This document shows positions 42,995 through 52,202 of a stretch of DNA of 64,000 nucleotides, piece after piece. This stretch comes from Sphingopyxis sp. (GTDB lineage: Bacteria > Pseudomonadota > Alphaproteobacteria > Sphingomonadales > Sphingomonadaceae). The notes below the pieces were generated by a model. The model did not search any database. It worked only from the letters and a program-made list of their open reading frames with translations, and had not been told where the DNA came from. The position numbers were made by a program, and so were the translations under genes. Where the stretch lies: NCBI GenBank assembly GCA_016463225.1, contig JAEMRT010000009.1:1-64000 (forward strand). Reading direction: 5' to 3'. How positions within the stretch are numbered: position 1 is the stretch's first letter; the number at the start of each line of letters is the position of its first letter.

Positions 42995-43081
42995 ATGACT
43001 GAAATCCGCCTGCATGGCTTCTGGCACTCGAGCGCCGCATATTGCGTCCGCATCGCGCTCGGACTCAAGGACCTTGCCTGA
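42995..43081 (+). pseudogene. N-terminal scrap of a maleylacetoacetate/maleylpyruvate isomerase
   Basis: 28 residues (MTEIRLHGFWHSSAAYCVRI...LGLKDLA, then TGA) match the start of glutathione-dependent MaiA-type isomerases (LHGFWRSSAAYRVRIALGLK). Nothing beyond matches. Arg is replaced in HSSAAYC, including residues near the glutathione site, so it is a dead fragment. It suggests a glutathione isomerase was once part of this locus. Confidence 0.7.
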
Positions 43082-43327
43082 GCGCCAACGCGGAGCGCCT
43101 GAGCCGAAGGCTTGGAGTCCCTCTTCTTTTCTTCGTTATCGTGCGGGCATGTCGAGCGCGGACAGCGGGATCGGGGGCAGCGGACACATCAAAACGGGGT
43201 TTGGAGCTGCTGCGCCGCAACGACGTTCTGTCTGGCCCAGTCCAAGTCGTTTTGCGACGACGCGGCGAGCAGCTCCAGTCGATTTGAATCGAATGTTCTG
43301 ACGACGGACAGCCTGCAGCGGCAAGGA

Positions 43328-43780
43328 TCATGGCAACGGAAGTGATGCCTGGGCAAAGGCGTATTTCCAGCCATCCGCTGTCCGCACATAGGTGTCGCTA
43401 AACCAGAGCGTGCGATCGAAATCGCCCTCTGCCCGGGTTCCCTTGATCCGCAGCCGCGCGGTGACGACGGCCGTGTTTCCCCACAGCCTGACCACCTGGG
43501 TTCCGGCGTCCTCATCCTGAATCTCGTAACGCACCGCTTTGCTGCGAGCCTCCGCAATCAGTTCATCACGCGTGACAACGGTCCCGTTGCCCAGCACGAG
43601 AAAAAAATGCGGGTGAAGAATGCGCTCGATTGCATCGGCATCATTTCTCTTCACGGCCGCCTGAAAGGCCAGATCGAGCCGGGCCACCTCGCGGCGATCG
43701 GCTTCGGCGCGAACCTCCAGCTGCGCTGGAGCTACGGCCGAAACTTCCAATACCACGGGTTGAGCATCCAGCATTTCCAT
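43328..43780 (-). CDS. SnoaL-like/DUF4440 NTF2-fold protein
   Basis: A 150-residue protein whose residues 30-150 fit the NTF2-like DUF4440 family: FQAAVKRNDADAIERILHPH, FFLVLGNGTVVTRDELIAEA, WFSDTYVRTADGWKYAFAQA. Such proteins bind small ligands or act as isomerases; no activity can be assigned. No signal peptide. A GAGAGGCG ribosome site precedes the ATG. Confidence 0.78.
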   Translation of the reverse strand: MEMLDAQPVVLEVSAVAPAQLEVRAEADRREVARLDLAFQAAVKRNDADAIERILHPHFFLVLGNGTVVTRDELIAEARSKAVRYEIQDEDAGTQVVRLWGNTAVVTARLRIKGTRAEGDFDRTLWFSDTYVRTADGWKYAFAQASLPLP

Positions 43781-44148
43781 CGCCTCTCTTACGTGATCCG
43801 GCCGACGGCTCGTGCTGACCCGTCGCGAGATTCCCCTCTGCGGAAATCATCAATCAGTTGCTTATAGCGTGGCGGCGGGTGCCCGACCAACTGCCGCAGG
43901 CGCCGTTCACAGGCAAATTTCGACCATTGGCCCGCAACATGATCATGCGCGATCCGGTGTCGGCTGATCTGTTTCGGCGGGCGATGAAGTGAGCTTGTGT
44001 TCGATTTCGTCACGGTCGCCCGCATTTTATGTTCGGCGGGCAGACCGTCGCGACATCCAGCCGCTCGCTTCGATCACTCGACAGCCCTCCGATAGAGCAG
44101 AACCGACCATCGCCATATCACGGAGCACCATGTCGTGCGGAGTGGACG
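43781..44148. other. Intergenic region with no supported gene
   Basis: 368 bp between divergent genes. A 78-codon minus-strand frame (43789-44025) is present, but has no ribosome site or recognisable domain. Nothing else stands out. Confidence 0.4.
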
Positions 44149-45078
44149 ATGCGATTGATGGATTGTGTAGCATCGTGCGCCGGCAAGACTTTGCACGTCG
44201 CCAGCGGCGGAAAGATCTTCGAGATCGCAGGAGCGTCGACCCATGCCGACGCGGTTCGATCCTGCCCGCTCCGGTACGTCCTCGATGACGTCGTGACAGA
44301 CGTGTGCCTTCAACTTCTGGATACCGATCGAGGTATGCTCGATCCGGCCAATTATTTGCTCCGCGTCCCGGCCCAGCAGTTTTGGGTTGAGTGGTTCGAG
44401 GATCGACCAGCACCCGATACGGGCGGGAAACATCGACGTCGCAACGCCGGACTATTGGTCAATGCCGCACCCGATGGCCGCAGCGGAACGATCCATTCCT
44501 TCTGGAAGAATGATGAAGGCGAAACGGTCTCGTCACAAATCATTATCGAGTTCGATCTGGACAACCGCCCGACGACGGAACCCGGCACCATCCGGGCCCG
44601 CCATATCGAGTTTCCCGAGTTCCAACCGCTGCTCGACTGTATGACCTTCCGCGTCGACCCAGCCTGGAGCGCTTACTTTGCTGCACTTGCGGCAAACCAG
44701 CGCGAGCAGGTAATGCAGCAATGTGCGGCGATCACCTGGTTCGACCTCGCCTTTGTGTTTGCGTTCGCGACGGTTCTGGCTTCGAAAGACCATATCGACA
44801 GCCAACCGTCGGATCTGTCACGCCTCAATCGCGCCCGTATGAAGCGCGGCAAGCTGCCGCTGCTGGACCATGTCGAAACACGGCTATATCTCGACAATCG
44901 CGTCGCGTCATTGCCGGGCGAGAACGGGGTACGAAGCGCGCCGAGGCTTCATCAGGTTCGCGGCCATCTTGTCCGGCGGGCCAACCTTACGTTCTGGCGG
45001 ACGACCCATCTGCGTGGCGATCCTGCCACCATATTGATTCAACGCAATGTCCGCGTCACCCGGCATAGCAGTAGCTGA
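44149..45078 (+). CDS. Hypothetical protein
   Basis: A 309-residue protein I cannot assign. It has no signal peptide or membrane segment. The C-terminal part (RLHQVRGHLVRRANLTFWRT, THLRGDP) resembles the ending of small-molecule or phage/plasmid hypothetical proteins with a V-R-G-H...W...H-x-R-G pattern. The ATG at 44149 with GGAG 6 bp upstream is preferred over the ATG at 44029. Probably monocistronic. Confidence 0.6.
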   Translation: MRLMDCVASCAGKTLHVASGGKIFEIAGASTHADAVRSCPLRYVLDDVVTDVCLQLLDTDRGMLDPANYLLRVPAQQFWVEWFEDRPAPDTGGKHRRRNAGLLVNAAPDGRSGTIHSFWKNDEGETVSSQIIIEFDLDNRPTTEPGTIRARHIEFPEFQPLLDCMTFRVDPAWSAYFAALAANQREQVMQQCAAITWFDLAFVFAFATVLASKDHIDSQPSDLSRLNRARMKRGKLPLLDHVETRLYLDNRVASLPGENGVRSAPRLHQVRGHLVRRANLTFWRTTHLRGDPATILIQRNVRVTRHSSS

Positions 45079-45196
45079 GCCGAGTGCTAAGTTTCTGAGG
45101 CCCGGCCAGATCGGTCGGCCCTGCCCGCTTCGGCACAGCACCCTGACAGGATAGATCGACGGGACCCACCGGCGACGATCCGCGGACCAACAGAGC

Positions 45197-45230
45197 AAGG
45201 GCGCCGCAGCTGTACAGCTACGGCGCCCTT
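45197..45230. terminator. Inverted repeat after the second TonB receptor gene
   Basis: Arms AAGGGCGCCGCAGCTG and CAGCTACGGCGCCCTT pair with one mismatch around a 2-bp centre. It lies 32 bp past the receptor stop and could end its transcript, though no U-tract follows. Confidence 0.55.
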
Positions 45231-45262
45231 GTCAAAATGGCGTTTCTGGTACGTTCGTACGC

Positions 45263-48148
45263 CTAGAAGCGGACAGTCGCACCCGCATAGAAGCGGCGGC
45301 CCATCGGATCATAGACCCCAGCGGCGGTCTCGGTCCCCGGGGGCGTATTAAACGGCGTACCAGGCAAATAGGGCGGTTTGCGATCGAAAACATTATCGGC
45401 GCCGACATAGAAGCCAAGTCGCCGCTGTTCGCCGACATCCCAGCGCAATTGCACATCGTGATACATGCGGCTCTTCACAAAATTAAGCGCAGCCACGTTT
45501 GCGGGCGGATCATTGAGACCGCGCGCCTTGCTGAAATAGGTCGTCTGCCAGCTCATGCTGAAGTTATCCACGCTATAGCCCAGCCTCGCCGTGGCCCGAT
45601 GCTTCGAGAATCCGACCGTGCCGGCGAAATCTTCGAGCGGGGCCGAAGGATCCGGCTGGAACAATGCGTTGACCACATAAGTGTAATTGATGCTGAAATC
45701 GACCTTGTCATCATCGAACAAGCCGAGCGGGGTCCCGTATCGTACCGAGAAATCGACGCCTTCGGTGCGCTGGGCAGCCACGTTGACGGCGGTGGCGTTG
45801 ACGGTGGTGACAAGGCCGGTGTTCGCGTTGCGAATAACGCTGTCACAGAATGCCGCGTTGCCCGTCAACAGACACTGCTCGACCGATGTGTCGCGACCCA
45901 CAGTGCCAATGCCATCCTTTATGTCGATCTTGTAATAATCGATCGTGGCATTGAAACCCCGCAGCCAGGATGGGGAATACACCGCCCCTAGCGTAATGGT
46001 CCGTGCCTTCTCTTCGGACAGGTCGGGATTGCCCCCCACAAAGCCATTGATCCCCTGCTGGTCCGCCAAGGTATATTGAAAGACGCCATTGGCAGCGATG
46101 GCGTTGGCAATTGCGGGTATGGCCCGACATGCGGCGCCGTAACCGCCTTGCGCACTCGTTGCCGTTACGCCGTCGCATGGATCATTGACGCCAGCGAAGG
46201 TTTCGCCCGGCGAAGAGAACAACTCGCTGATGTTGGGCGCGCGGTTGGCAACCGCATAAAGGCCGCGAAGCCGAAGATCATCGAAGGGTTCCCACTCGGC
46301 ACCCGCATTCCAGCTGAGAACGCCGCCTACCGTGGAATAGTCGGAATAGCGTATTGCACCGACGAGGCCCAGATATTTGAAACCCGCGGTGTCCGCGATC
46401 AGCGGAATCGTCAGTTCGCCGAAGATTTCGGAAACGTGAAACTTGCCCCTCAAATCGGCGGTCAAATTGCTCGAATTCTGACCTGTGTTGGTGAGGATAT
46501 CAAAGTCCGCGACGCTCTTTTCACGGCGATGCTCGGCGCCCAGCGCGAAGCCGATATCACCAGCTCCAGTCAATGCAAAAGGCTTGCCCGAAATACTCGC
46601 GGTCGCAACCTGTTGTTCGTTGACAATGTCGGTGGTGCGATCCGCGCCATTTGAAACATAGGCAGATGCGGCGGCACTTGCCGTATTATAGCCAAAAATA
46701 TTGATCGGCACACATCCCTCGGAGCGCGCAGAAGCGCTGCGGCAGGCAAATGTGCCATCGGGCAGCCGGATGGCATCGAGCGCATTGCGATAGCGCGCGA
46801 TATTCACATCCTGGCTTGCGGTCTTGTCATGCATTCGCCCGTAAACGAAGCTCAACTCATAGTGATAATCGTCCCCGAACGTGCCCTCGACGCCAGTAGC
46901 GACCCGCCATGTATCGCGGGACGCGCGGTTTGAGCGATCAAAGACCTCGTTCTGCCGACGGCGAAAGGACAGCGCGGCAACATCGTTCGTGGCGTCAGCA
47001 TCCGAATTACGGGCGGCGATGATAGCCGCAACCGACGCCGGGATGAACGGGTTTGTAATCGGAATGCCAAGATTATTGGCGTCGCTCTGGTCATAAACAT
47101 CCGCATTTTGTAGAGCAAATGCTTCGAGACTGGCGTTGGACTTGACCTTCCCATAGGTCACTTCGGCAAAGAGTTTGGCGTCGGAGCCAAGGTCGAAGTG
47201 GCCGATGGCCGTCGCGAGATAGCGTTCGACCGGGACCGAAATGAAGCGGACGGCGTTGCGGTTATAGCCAAAGCCGATCGGGAACCCCTGAACGACATTA
47301 TTGTTGCGGTCAAAGGTGAACATGCCGCCCCCGTCGGCGCCCGTTGCATCCAGGAAGGTGAAGCGGCCTTGCGGCGCGAACGTGCTGTAGGAAGCCGGGC
47401 CGCAGACGGTACCCGCGCAATCCTCTGCCGATAGCGCACGCTTGCGGGAAAGCAGCCCCTCGTCGCGATCATAGGTGAAATTGACCATAAGCGACCCGCG
47501 GTCATCCGCGCCAAACATTGTGCCTGCGGTCACCGACACGAGATAACGCGGATTGTCGCCCTTTTGCGTAATGTTGGTTTGTCCACGGACCTGAATTCCC
47601 TCGAACCTGTCTTTCAAGACAAAGTTGACGACGCCAGCGATTGCGTCGGATCCGTAAACGGCGGATGCACCGCCGGTGACAATCTGCACACTTTGAACGA
47701 AATCAGTGGGGATGTTGTTGATATCAACAGCCGGCAATCCGGGCGTCCCGCCGATGAAGCGTCGCCCGTTCACAAGCGTGAGTGTTCGGCTCGGCCCGAG
47801 TCCGCGCATATCGATTGTGGCGACGCCATTGCCGATCGTCAGGAAATTGGAGTTTGCCCGCGAAAGACCGGCCACGATTTGCGGCATTTCGAGCAACGTG
47901 TCCTGAATATTGGATGCGGCATCGCGCTCGAGGTCGACGGTGCCGATGACAGCGACGGGCGAAGCCGACTCAAGCTCCAGACGAGCAATACGCGACCCGG
48001 TGACAACAATAGTCTGCTCGCCCTGTTCGGACGGATTGGCCGGCGCTTCGGCAGTTCCGTCCTGCGCGAACGCTGGCGTGCTGACGAATGGCATCAGGAT
48101 CATCGTCGTCGCGAGCAGTCTTGCCCGCGCGGATTGGCGCATCAACAT
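45263..48148 (-). CDS. TonB-dependent receptor
   Basis: A 961-residue receptor with a Sec signal (ends TPAFAQ), plug (TIVVTGSRIARLELESAS, VATIDMRGLGPSRTLTLVNG, GGASAVYGSDAIAGVVNFVL) and barrel ending RRFYAGATVRF. It is of the Oar/oligopeptide-like sphingomonad type; the substrate is unknown. The LytTR/LytS pair lies upstream on the same strand 460 bp away and may control it. Codon and base use look less GC-rich than in the core genes. Confidence 0.92.
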   Translation of the reverse strand: MLMRQSARARLLATTMILMPFVSTPAFAQDGTAEAPANPSEQGEQTIVVTGSRIARLELESASPVAVIGTVDLERDAASNIQDTLLEMPQIVAGLSRANSNFLTIGNGVATIDMRGLGPSRTLTLVNGRRFIGGTPGLPAVDINNIPTDFVQSVQIVTGGASAVYGSDAIAGVVNFVLKDRFEGIQVRGQTNITQKGDNPRYLVSVTAGTMFGADDRGSLMVNFTYDRDEGLLSRKRALSAEDCAGTVCGPASYSTFAPQGRFTFLDATGADGGGMFTFDRNNNVVQGFPIGFGYNRNAVRFISVPVERYLATAIGHFDLGSDAKLFAEVTYGKVKSNASLEAFALQNADVYDQSDANNLGIPITNPFIPASVAAIIAARNSDADATNDVAALSFRRRQNEVFDRSNRASRDTWRVATGVEGTFGDDYHYELSFVYGRMHDKTASQDVNIARYRNALDAIRLPDGTFACRSASARSEGCVPINIFGYNTASAAASAYVSNGADRTTDIVNEQQVATASISGKPFALTGAGDIGFALGAEHRREKSVADFDILTNTGQNSSNLTADLRGKFHVSEIFGELTIPLIADTAGFKYLGLVGAIRYSDYSTVGGVLSWNAGAEWEPFDDLRLRGLYAVANRAPNISELFSSPGETFAGVNDPCDGVTATSAQGGYGAACRAIPAIANAIAANGVFQYTLADQQGINGFVGGNPDLSEEKARTITLGAVYSPSWLRGFNATIDYYKIDIKDGIGTVGRDTSVEQCLLTGNAAFCDSVIRNANTGLVTTVNATAVNVAAQRTEGVDFSVRYGTPLGLFDDDKVDFSINYTYVVNALFQPDPSAPLEDFAGTVGFSKHRATARLGYSVDNFSMSWQTTYFSKARGLNDPPANVAALNFVKSRMYHDVQLRWDVGEQRRLGFYVGADNVFDRKPPYLPGTPFNTPPGTETAAGVYDPMGRRFYAGATVRF

Positions 48149-48609
48149 GAAATTCCCCTTGTTTGTTATTCGGCCTTGTCTCGCGTCGATCGACCAGTCG
48201 GCTTCCCGGCGCCTGCGGCGACAGGAGAGCGAGGCTCGTCACAATCGTTAGTGACCCGCGGGTCCGGCGGACTTTTGTGGAGCACTCGACATGGTGATGC
48301 GATCACCACCGGGAATTTGCGCGCAACGCGGCATCAAGAAAGGAAGGTGCGGTTCAGAGGCCGGCGACAGCGGGTGAACGACCGACCTTTCGGTCAACGG
48401 TCATTTTGCAGGACCAAACGTCACACCATCAAACGCCAACCTCTACGCTGCAGCCATAGCGCGTGCTTGCGGGGCCATTTGAGCGGATGCGGATCGTCGT
48501 CCAACGCGGACGATCCAAAATAGGGCGTGTTTGGTCGTGCGGGCTGGAAACGGGCTGAAACCATTTGGTTGTCAGCCGCGGCGCATCGCCTGGCTGTTGA
48601 GTCCGACCG
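48149..48609. other. Intergenic region upstream of the TonB receptor
   Basis: 460 bp without a supported gene. It should hold the receptor promoter and the 3' end of the LytTR transcript. I see no convincing repeat. Confidence 0.4.
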
Positions 48610-49404
48610 TCAGCGAACGATCGGCAGCGTGCGCAACAATTTCTTGGCATACACCCGGCCCGAGGGAACCTCCGTGCCATTTCGAAGAATGACGCGAACG
48701 CCGGTCTCGGCCGACTTTCGTACGCTCGCAATCGCACTTCTGCGCACTAGCGCGCGGCGATGGACGCGGGCAAAGTCCTGTTCGGAAAGATCGAGATCCA
48801 CCTGCGCCGCCTTTATGGATCCGCGGATCAGATAGGAAGTCGAAGCGGTGTGCAGCCGGACATAGTCATCCTCGGCGGTAAGCATTTCAATGTCCGTGCG
48901 CTGGATACAGGTCAGTGCGCCCGCGGTGCCACGCAACCAAAGGTCGGCGCGGGACGCGCCCGCCTCCTGGCTGTGAAACCCGGCCCTCAAATCCTCGATG
49001 ACAGCCCGCATCTGCTCCATCTGGGCGCGCGTATCGGCTGCTTCGAGCTTGATACAGGACCGCTCGATCGCCGCCTGTAGCCGAGGCAGCTCGACCGGCT
49101 TCAGGATATAGTCGATCGCATTCTCTTCGAAGGCGCGGACCGCGAAGTGATCGAATGCCGTCGTGAAAACGACACCCGTATGCAGTGTCTCCGGCAATTG
49201 ATGCAGGACATCGAAGCCCGTCCCGTCGCGCATCTTGATATCGAGCAAGACGATATCGGGCTCGAGTTCGACGATCTTCGCAATCGCTTCGCGGCAACTG
49301 GCAGCCGAACCGACATGCTCGACATCCGGAACCTTTTTCAGGATCAACTCGAGCCGTCGCAGCGCGAGCGGCTCGTCGTCGACCGTCAGGACGGTGACCG
49401 TCAT
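48610..49404 (-). CDS. LytTR-family response regulator
   Basis: A 264-residue regulator. The receiver domain has the phospho-acceptor D55 in DIVLLDIKM, the acidic pair VDDE and the Lys in ILKPVELP. A linker with Gln/Glu-rich helix follows, then the LytTR DNA-binding domain (IEMLTAEDDYVRLHTASTSY, FARVHRRALVRRSAI). It is the partner of the histidine kinase overlapping it by 4 bp. Confidence 0.93.
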   Translation of the reverse strand: MTVTVLTVDDEPLALRRLELILKKVPDVEHVGSAASCREAIAKIVELEPDIVLLDIKMRDGTGFDVLHQLPETLHTGVVFTTAFDHFAVRAFEENAIDYILKPVELPRLQAAIERSCIKLEAADTRAQMEQMRAVIEDLRAGFHSQEAGASRADLWLRGTAGALTCIQRTDIEMLTAEDDYVRLHTASTSYLIRGSIKAAQVDLDLSEQDFARVHRRALVRRSAIASVRKSAETGVRVILRNGTEVPSGRVYAKKLLRTLPIVR

Positions 49405-50528
49405 GCGATCAGGACCAGGGGCAGGTCGACGGTGGCGCGGAAGCGTGAAATGCCCAACCGCTCGGCGGTCAGCACTGCCGTACCGCCGAAACGGTTGACC
49501 AGCCGGTCACGGACGTTCCTCAGGCCGGTATTGGTACCGCACACTTCGCTACGGCCGGAGGGCGCAGCACAGCTGTTCTCGATCACCACGCGCAATCGGC
49601 CGTCCACAGCGCGGGCCGCAATCGCAATCGACACCTCTTCGCTGTCAGGCGCTCCGGCTGCTCCATGTTTGATCGCATTCTCGACCAGCGGCTGCAACAG
49701 GAAGGCCGGCACCGCCGCACGCTCGAGCGCCGGTGGCAGATCGACCTTGAACGCCAGGTCGGGGTAGCGTGTCTGCTCGATCTCGAGATAGATGGTCTGG
49801 AGCGCGATCTCCTCGGCAAGGCCGATATCGACGGCGGGATTCGTCGCCAGATTGACCCGGAAGAAAGCCGCCAGCCGCTCGACCATGACATTGGCTTCCT
49901 CGGCTCGCCCATCGAGGATCAGCGCCGATACCGAATTGAAGCTGTTGAACAGGAGATGGGGATTGATCTGGTAATGCAGCGCCTGAAGCTGTGCGGATTG
50001 CGCCATGGTCCGGAGGCGCGAGGATCTGCGCTCCTCTTCGCGCGCCTCGAAACTATATTGCACCGCGAGATAAAGGCCGACCCAGGCCAGAAAGAACCAG
50101 GTCCAGGTAACAAGCGTGCGGATGAAGAGGCTCGAACTGAGCGCAAGGTTGATCGGCATCGCATTGACGTAGGACAGACCGATATAAGTGCACCATGCGA
50201 ACAGTTCGGCCGATACCAGCGAGGCAAACAACACGATCGGCGCCTTCTTTCGCCACGACCGGGTGCCCAGTTTTTGCAGGATGACGTGGATGCCATAACA
50301 GAGCGTCAGGCCGATCGCCGTCAGGAGCAGGCGCATGGCGCCCGCGAGGCCGAGATGCGGGTGATGGTCGAGAGCATCGGCCACCCACAGTGCGAGCGCA
50401 TGCATCCCCCAGAAGGCACCCGCCAGCCACAGGATAGCGCGAAGTTTCTGGCTTGCGAGGCTGCCCGAATGATCGGTCCCGGCAATTTCAAATATATGGT
50501 GCGGTGGAAAGTCCGGACGCTGGTTCAT
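49401..50528 (-). CDS. LytS/YehU-type sensor histidine kinase
   Basis: A 375-residue kinase with four hydrophobic segments in residues 28-160, no visible periplasmic sensor, the His_kinase box HYQINPHLLFNSFNSVSALI (phospho-His H191) and a HATPase domain (FLLQPLVENAIKHGAAG, NTGLRNVRDRLVNRFGG). It probably senses a membrane or small hydrophobic signal and phosphorylates the LytTR regulator. Confidence 0.93.
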   Translation of the reverse strand: MNQRPDFPPHHIFEIAGTDHSGSLASQKLRAILWLAGAFWGMHALALWVADALDHHPHLGLAGAMRLLLTAIGLTLCYGIHVILQKLGTRSWRKKAPIVLFASLVSAELFAWCTYIGLSYVNAMPINLALSSSLFIRTLVTWTWFFLAWVGLYLAVQYSFEAREEERRSSRLRTMAQSAQLQALHYQINPHLLFNSFNSVSALILDGRAEEANVMVERLAAFFRVNLATNPAVDIGLAEEIALQTIYLEIEQTRYPDLAFKVDLPPALERAAVPAFLLQPLVENAIKHGAAGAPDSEEVSIAIAARAVDGRLRVVIENSCAAPSGRSEVCGTNTGLRNVRDRLVNRFGGTAVLTAERLGISRFRATVDLPLVLIA

Positions 50529-50638
50529 GACGCAATTATCGCAGCAAGCCGTTCGGCTGTCGACGGACGTTCGACCGCAGATAACAAGCGTTCATCCCCG
50601 ATATGAGCCGGACCGCATGATCGATCCGACGGAGCAGC

Positions 50639-50678
50639 GATTGCCAATCTTTGACGAGCAGGGGTGAAGATTGCCAAT
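50639..50678. repeat. Two direct copies of GATTGCCAAT spaced 30 bp
   Basis: Copies at 50639-50648 and 50669-50678 are exactly three helical turns apart, about 110-150 bp upstream of the kinase start. Each is itself nearly palindromic (ATTG-C-CAAT). A regulator site is likely. Confidence 0.5.
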
Positions 50679-50699
50679 ATTCCGGATTGATGGAGAGGA

Positions 50700-50738
50700 G
50701 ATGTGCGGACGAAGCCACCAGGCCTTCGTCCGCACATC
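50700..50738. repeat. 15-bp perfect hairpin
   Basis: GATGTGCGGACGAAG and its complement flank a 9-bp loop. There is no U-tract. It could be a terminator of the membrane-protein transcript or a small structured RNA. Confidence 0.45.
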
Positions 50739-50835
50739 AGGTCGACGCCGGGGTGGACTAGGCCTTGGCATCGATCAAGCGCGACCCAAAAAGTCGAAAC
50801 GGGTTAGCATATTCGCGCATATTGCTGATTTTGTT

Positions 50836-51330
50836 CTATGAAATGCCTCGGACCCAGCGCTGCGTTGCGAGCGCGATTGGCAGCCCGAAGAGAAACATGT
50901 GCGCCGCGAGATCCGCGAAACTGAGCCGCGTGCCATCGGCAGGAACCGCAAAATTGGAGAGCGGCAGCACGACCCGGTTCATCAGGAAATAGACAGCGAC
51001 GCCATAGAGCGGACCCGCAAGCCAGGGAGACTGCCGCCCCAATGCCGCCACGCGGGACGCGATCAGAACAAACACCGCCGCGAACAGCAGCGACAGCAGG
51101 AAGTGGCTGAGCAATCCCAGGAATACAGGCGCGGTCCCTGTCCCCGCAGCAGGCCCCAGCCACCCCGTCGCGATCCCTCTCAGAACAGCGACCGGCGCCA
51201 CGCCTTTCAGCGCCCAGAACGAAAATGCGAAGCTCAGGTCCATTGCACCGGCGGTCAGTCCCCCGATCAGGATCGCCCTGACGGGCATCGACCGACCTCC
51301 GGCCGCGATAATGTTGGTCGTTTCGATCAT
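50836..51330 (-). CDS. Hypothetical membrane protein
   Basis: A 164-residue protein with four membrane segments (ILIGGLTAGAMDLSFAFSFW, FLLSLLFAAVFVLIA, GPLYGVAVYFLM, FLFGLPIALA), resembling small four-helix YagU/DUF1440-like proteins. The motif LAAHMFLFGLPIA near the end is typical. Function unknown. The ATG at 51330 (MIETTN) is preferred over a start 96 bp upstream. Confidence 0.65.
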   Translation of the reverse strand: MIETTNIIAAGGRSMPVRAILIGGLTAGAMDLSFAFSFWALKGVAPVAVLRGIATGWLGPAAGTGTAPVFLGLLSHFLLSLLFAAVFVLIASRVAALGRQSPWLAGPLYGVAVYFLMNRVVLPLSNFAVPADGTRLSFADLAAHMFLFGLPIALATQRWVRGIS

Positions 51331-52202
51331 ACGCGCTCCCTTGTTCAGGAACGCTAGCGTCGGCCCGTCATCGGGGGGTAGTGGCTGGCCAGCGACCGTC
51401 GCTCCGGTGCTGCCCAGCGAATGCAACTCCGGCGAACGTCAATTTCGGGAAGGCGAACGAACTTTGCCCTCGCTCGAAGAAATCATGGCTCCATCGATGC
51501 CGCAGCAGGCCGTGGCCTTTCACATCCGCCCGACCACCGCTCCATCTACGCTGGCCGGAATTGACCGGTCGATTGGCTCAGCATTTTTGCGGCTTTGCGT
51601 GAGTCTTGACCGAAGCGATTTGGCGCGATTTCGAAGGGGGCGGCAAGCGCGGCGGGATCATCCCCGTGGCAGGCTTTCTGAGGGCCAGCGATGGCAACAT
51701 TCAAGGGGCTGACGAACTCCCGCTTGTCATCAAAAACTACCATGGTTTCGGACCTTGCGACGCGTCGGAGTGAAAAGCTGGCTACGCCAGGGGTTGCCGG
51801 GCATCGGCTAGCGTCTGCAGTCCGAACATGACGGTCGGGGCCACATGAATTATCCGCGTGCCCTTGGTCCGTCCGGCAGAGACCTCCTCGGCGATCATTC
51901 TATAGCTTTGTAAAGAAATCGAATTCTTGCCACTTCGTCCCGAAGAAAAGTTCAAACTTCATCTTCGAACCGGAGCCATTTCTTGGGTTTTGCAGTTTTT
52001 GCGCCGACGGCCGTCTTGAGCCCGCTCGGAGGGTGTCTGCGCTCATGTCAATTGTCACCGGCCTCTCCAGCCGCGGTCGATCCGCTCGATCGGCGGGTAC
52101 GGATTCATCATGATCGACCGCCGAACGCACCGATAGCCGCGCTTTTTGTTGAACCGGTCGTTCCATCGTGATTAAACGCGCGCCGGGAAGGGTCGCGCGC
52201 AG
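51331..52202. other. 872-bp region with no solid gene; contains an att-like repeat
   Basis: The longest gene-poor stretch in the window. A 55-codon frame starting with TTG at 51606 and ending at 51773 (TEAIWRDFEGGGKRGGIIP...NYHGFGPCDASE) looks protein-like, but I cannot place it; it may be the tail of a lost gene. On the minus strand near 51955-52030 a short frame reads AKTAKPKKWLRFEDE, similar to the AKTGKSKKWLPG end of the recombinase remnant at the tRNA. These scraps fit the right edge of an old insertion. Confidence 0.5.
51972..51984. repeat. Possible right attachment repeat
   Basis: GGAGCCATTTCTT identical to the end of tRNA-Asn at 21434-21446, with further similarity on both sides (TTCGAA upstream, TTTTGC-GTTTT-GCGC downstream). 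Confidence 0.45.

Larger units (their letters stand above)
50529..50835. other. Promoter region of the kinase/regulator operon
   Basis: 307 bp without a gene. It contains a 10-bp direct repeat and a hairpin, listed separately. The first third should carry the kinase promoter. Confidence 0.5.

Noticed and set aside
43789-44025. 78-codon minus-strand frame
   Set aside because: No ribosome site and no domain; kept only as a note on the spacer.
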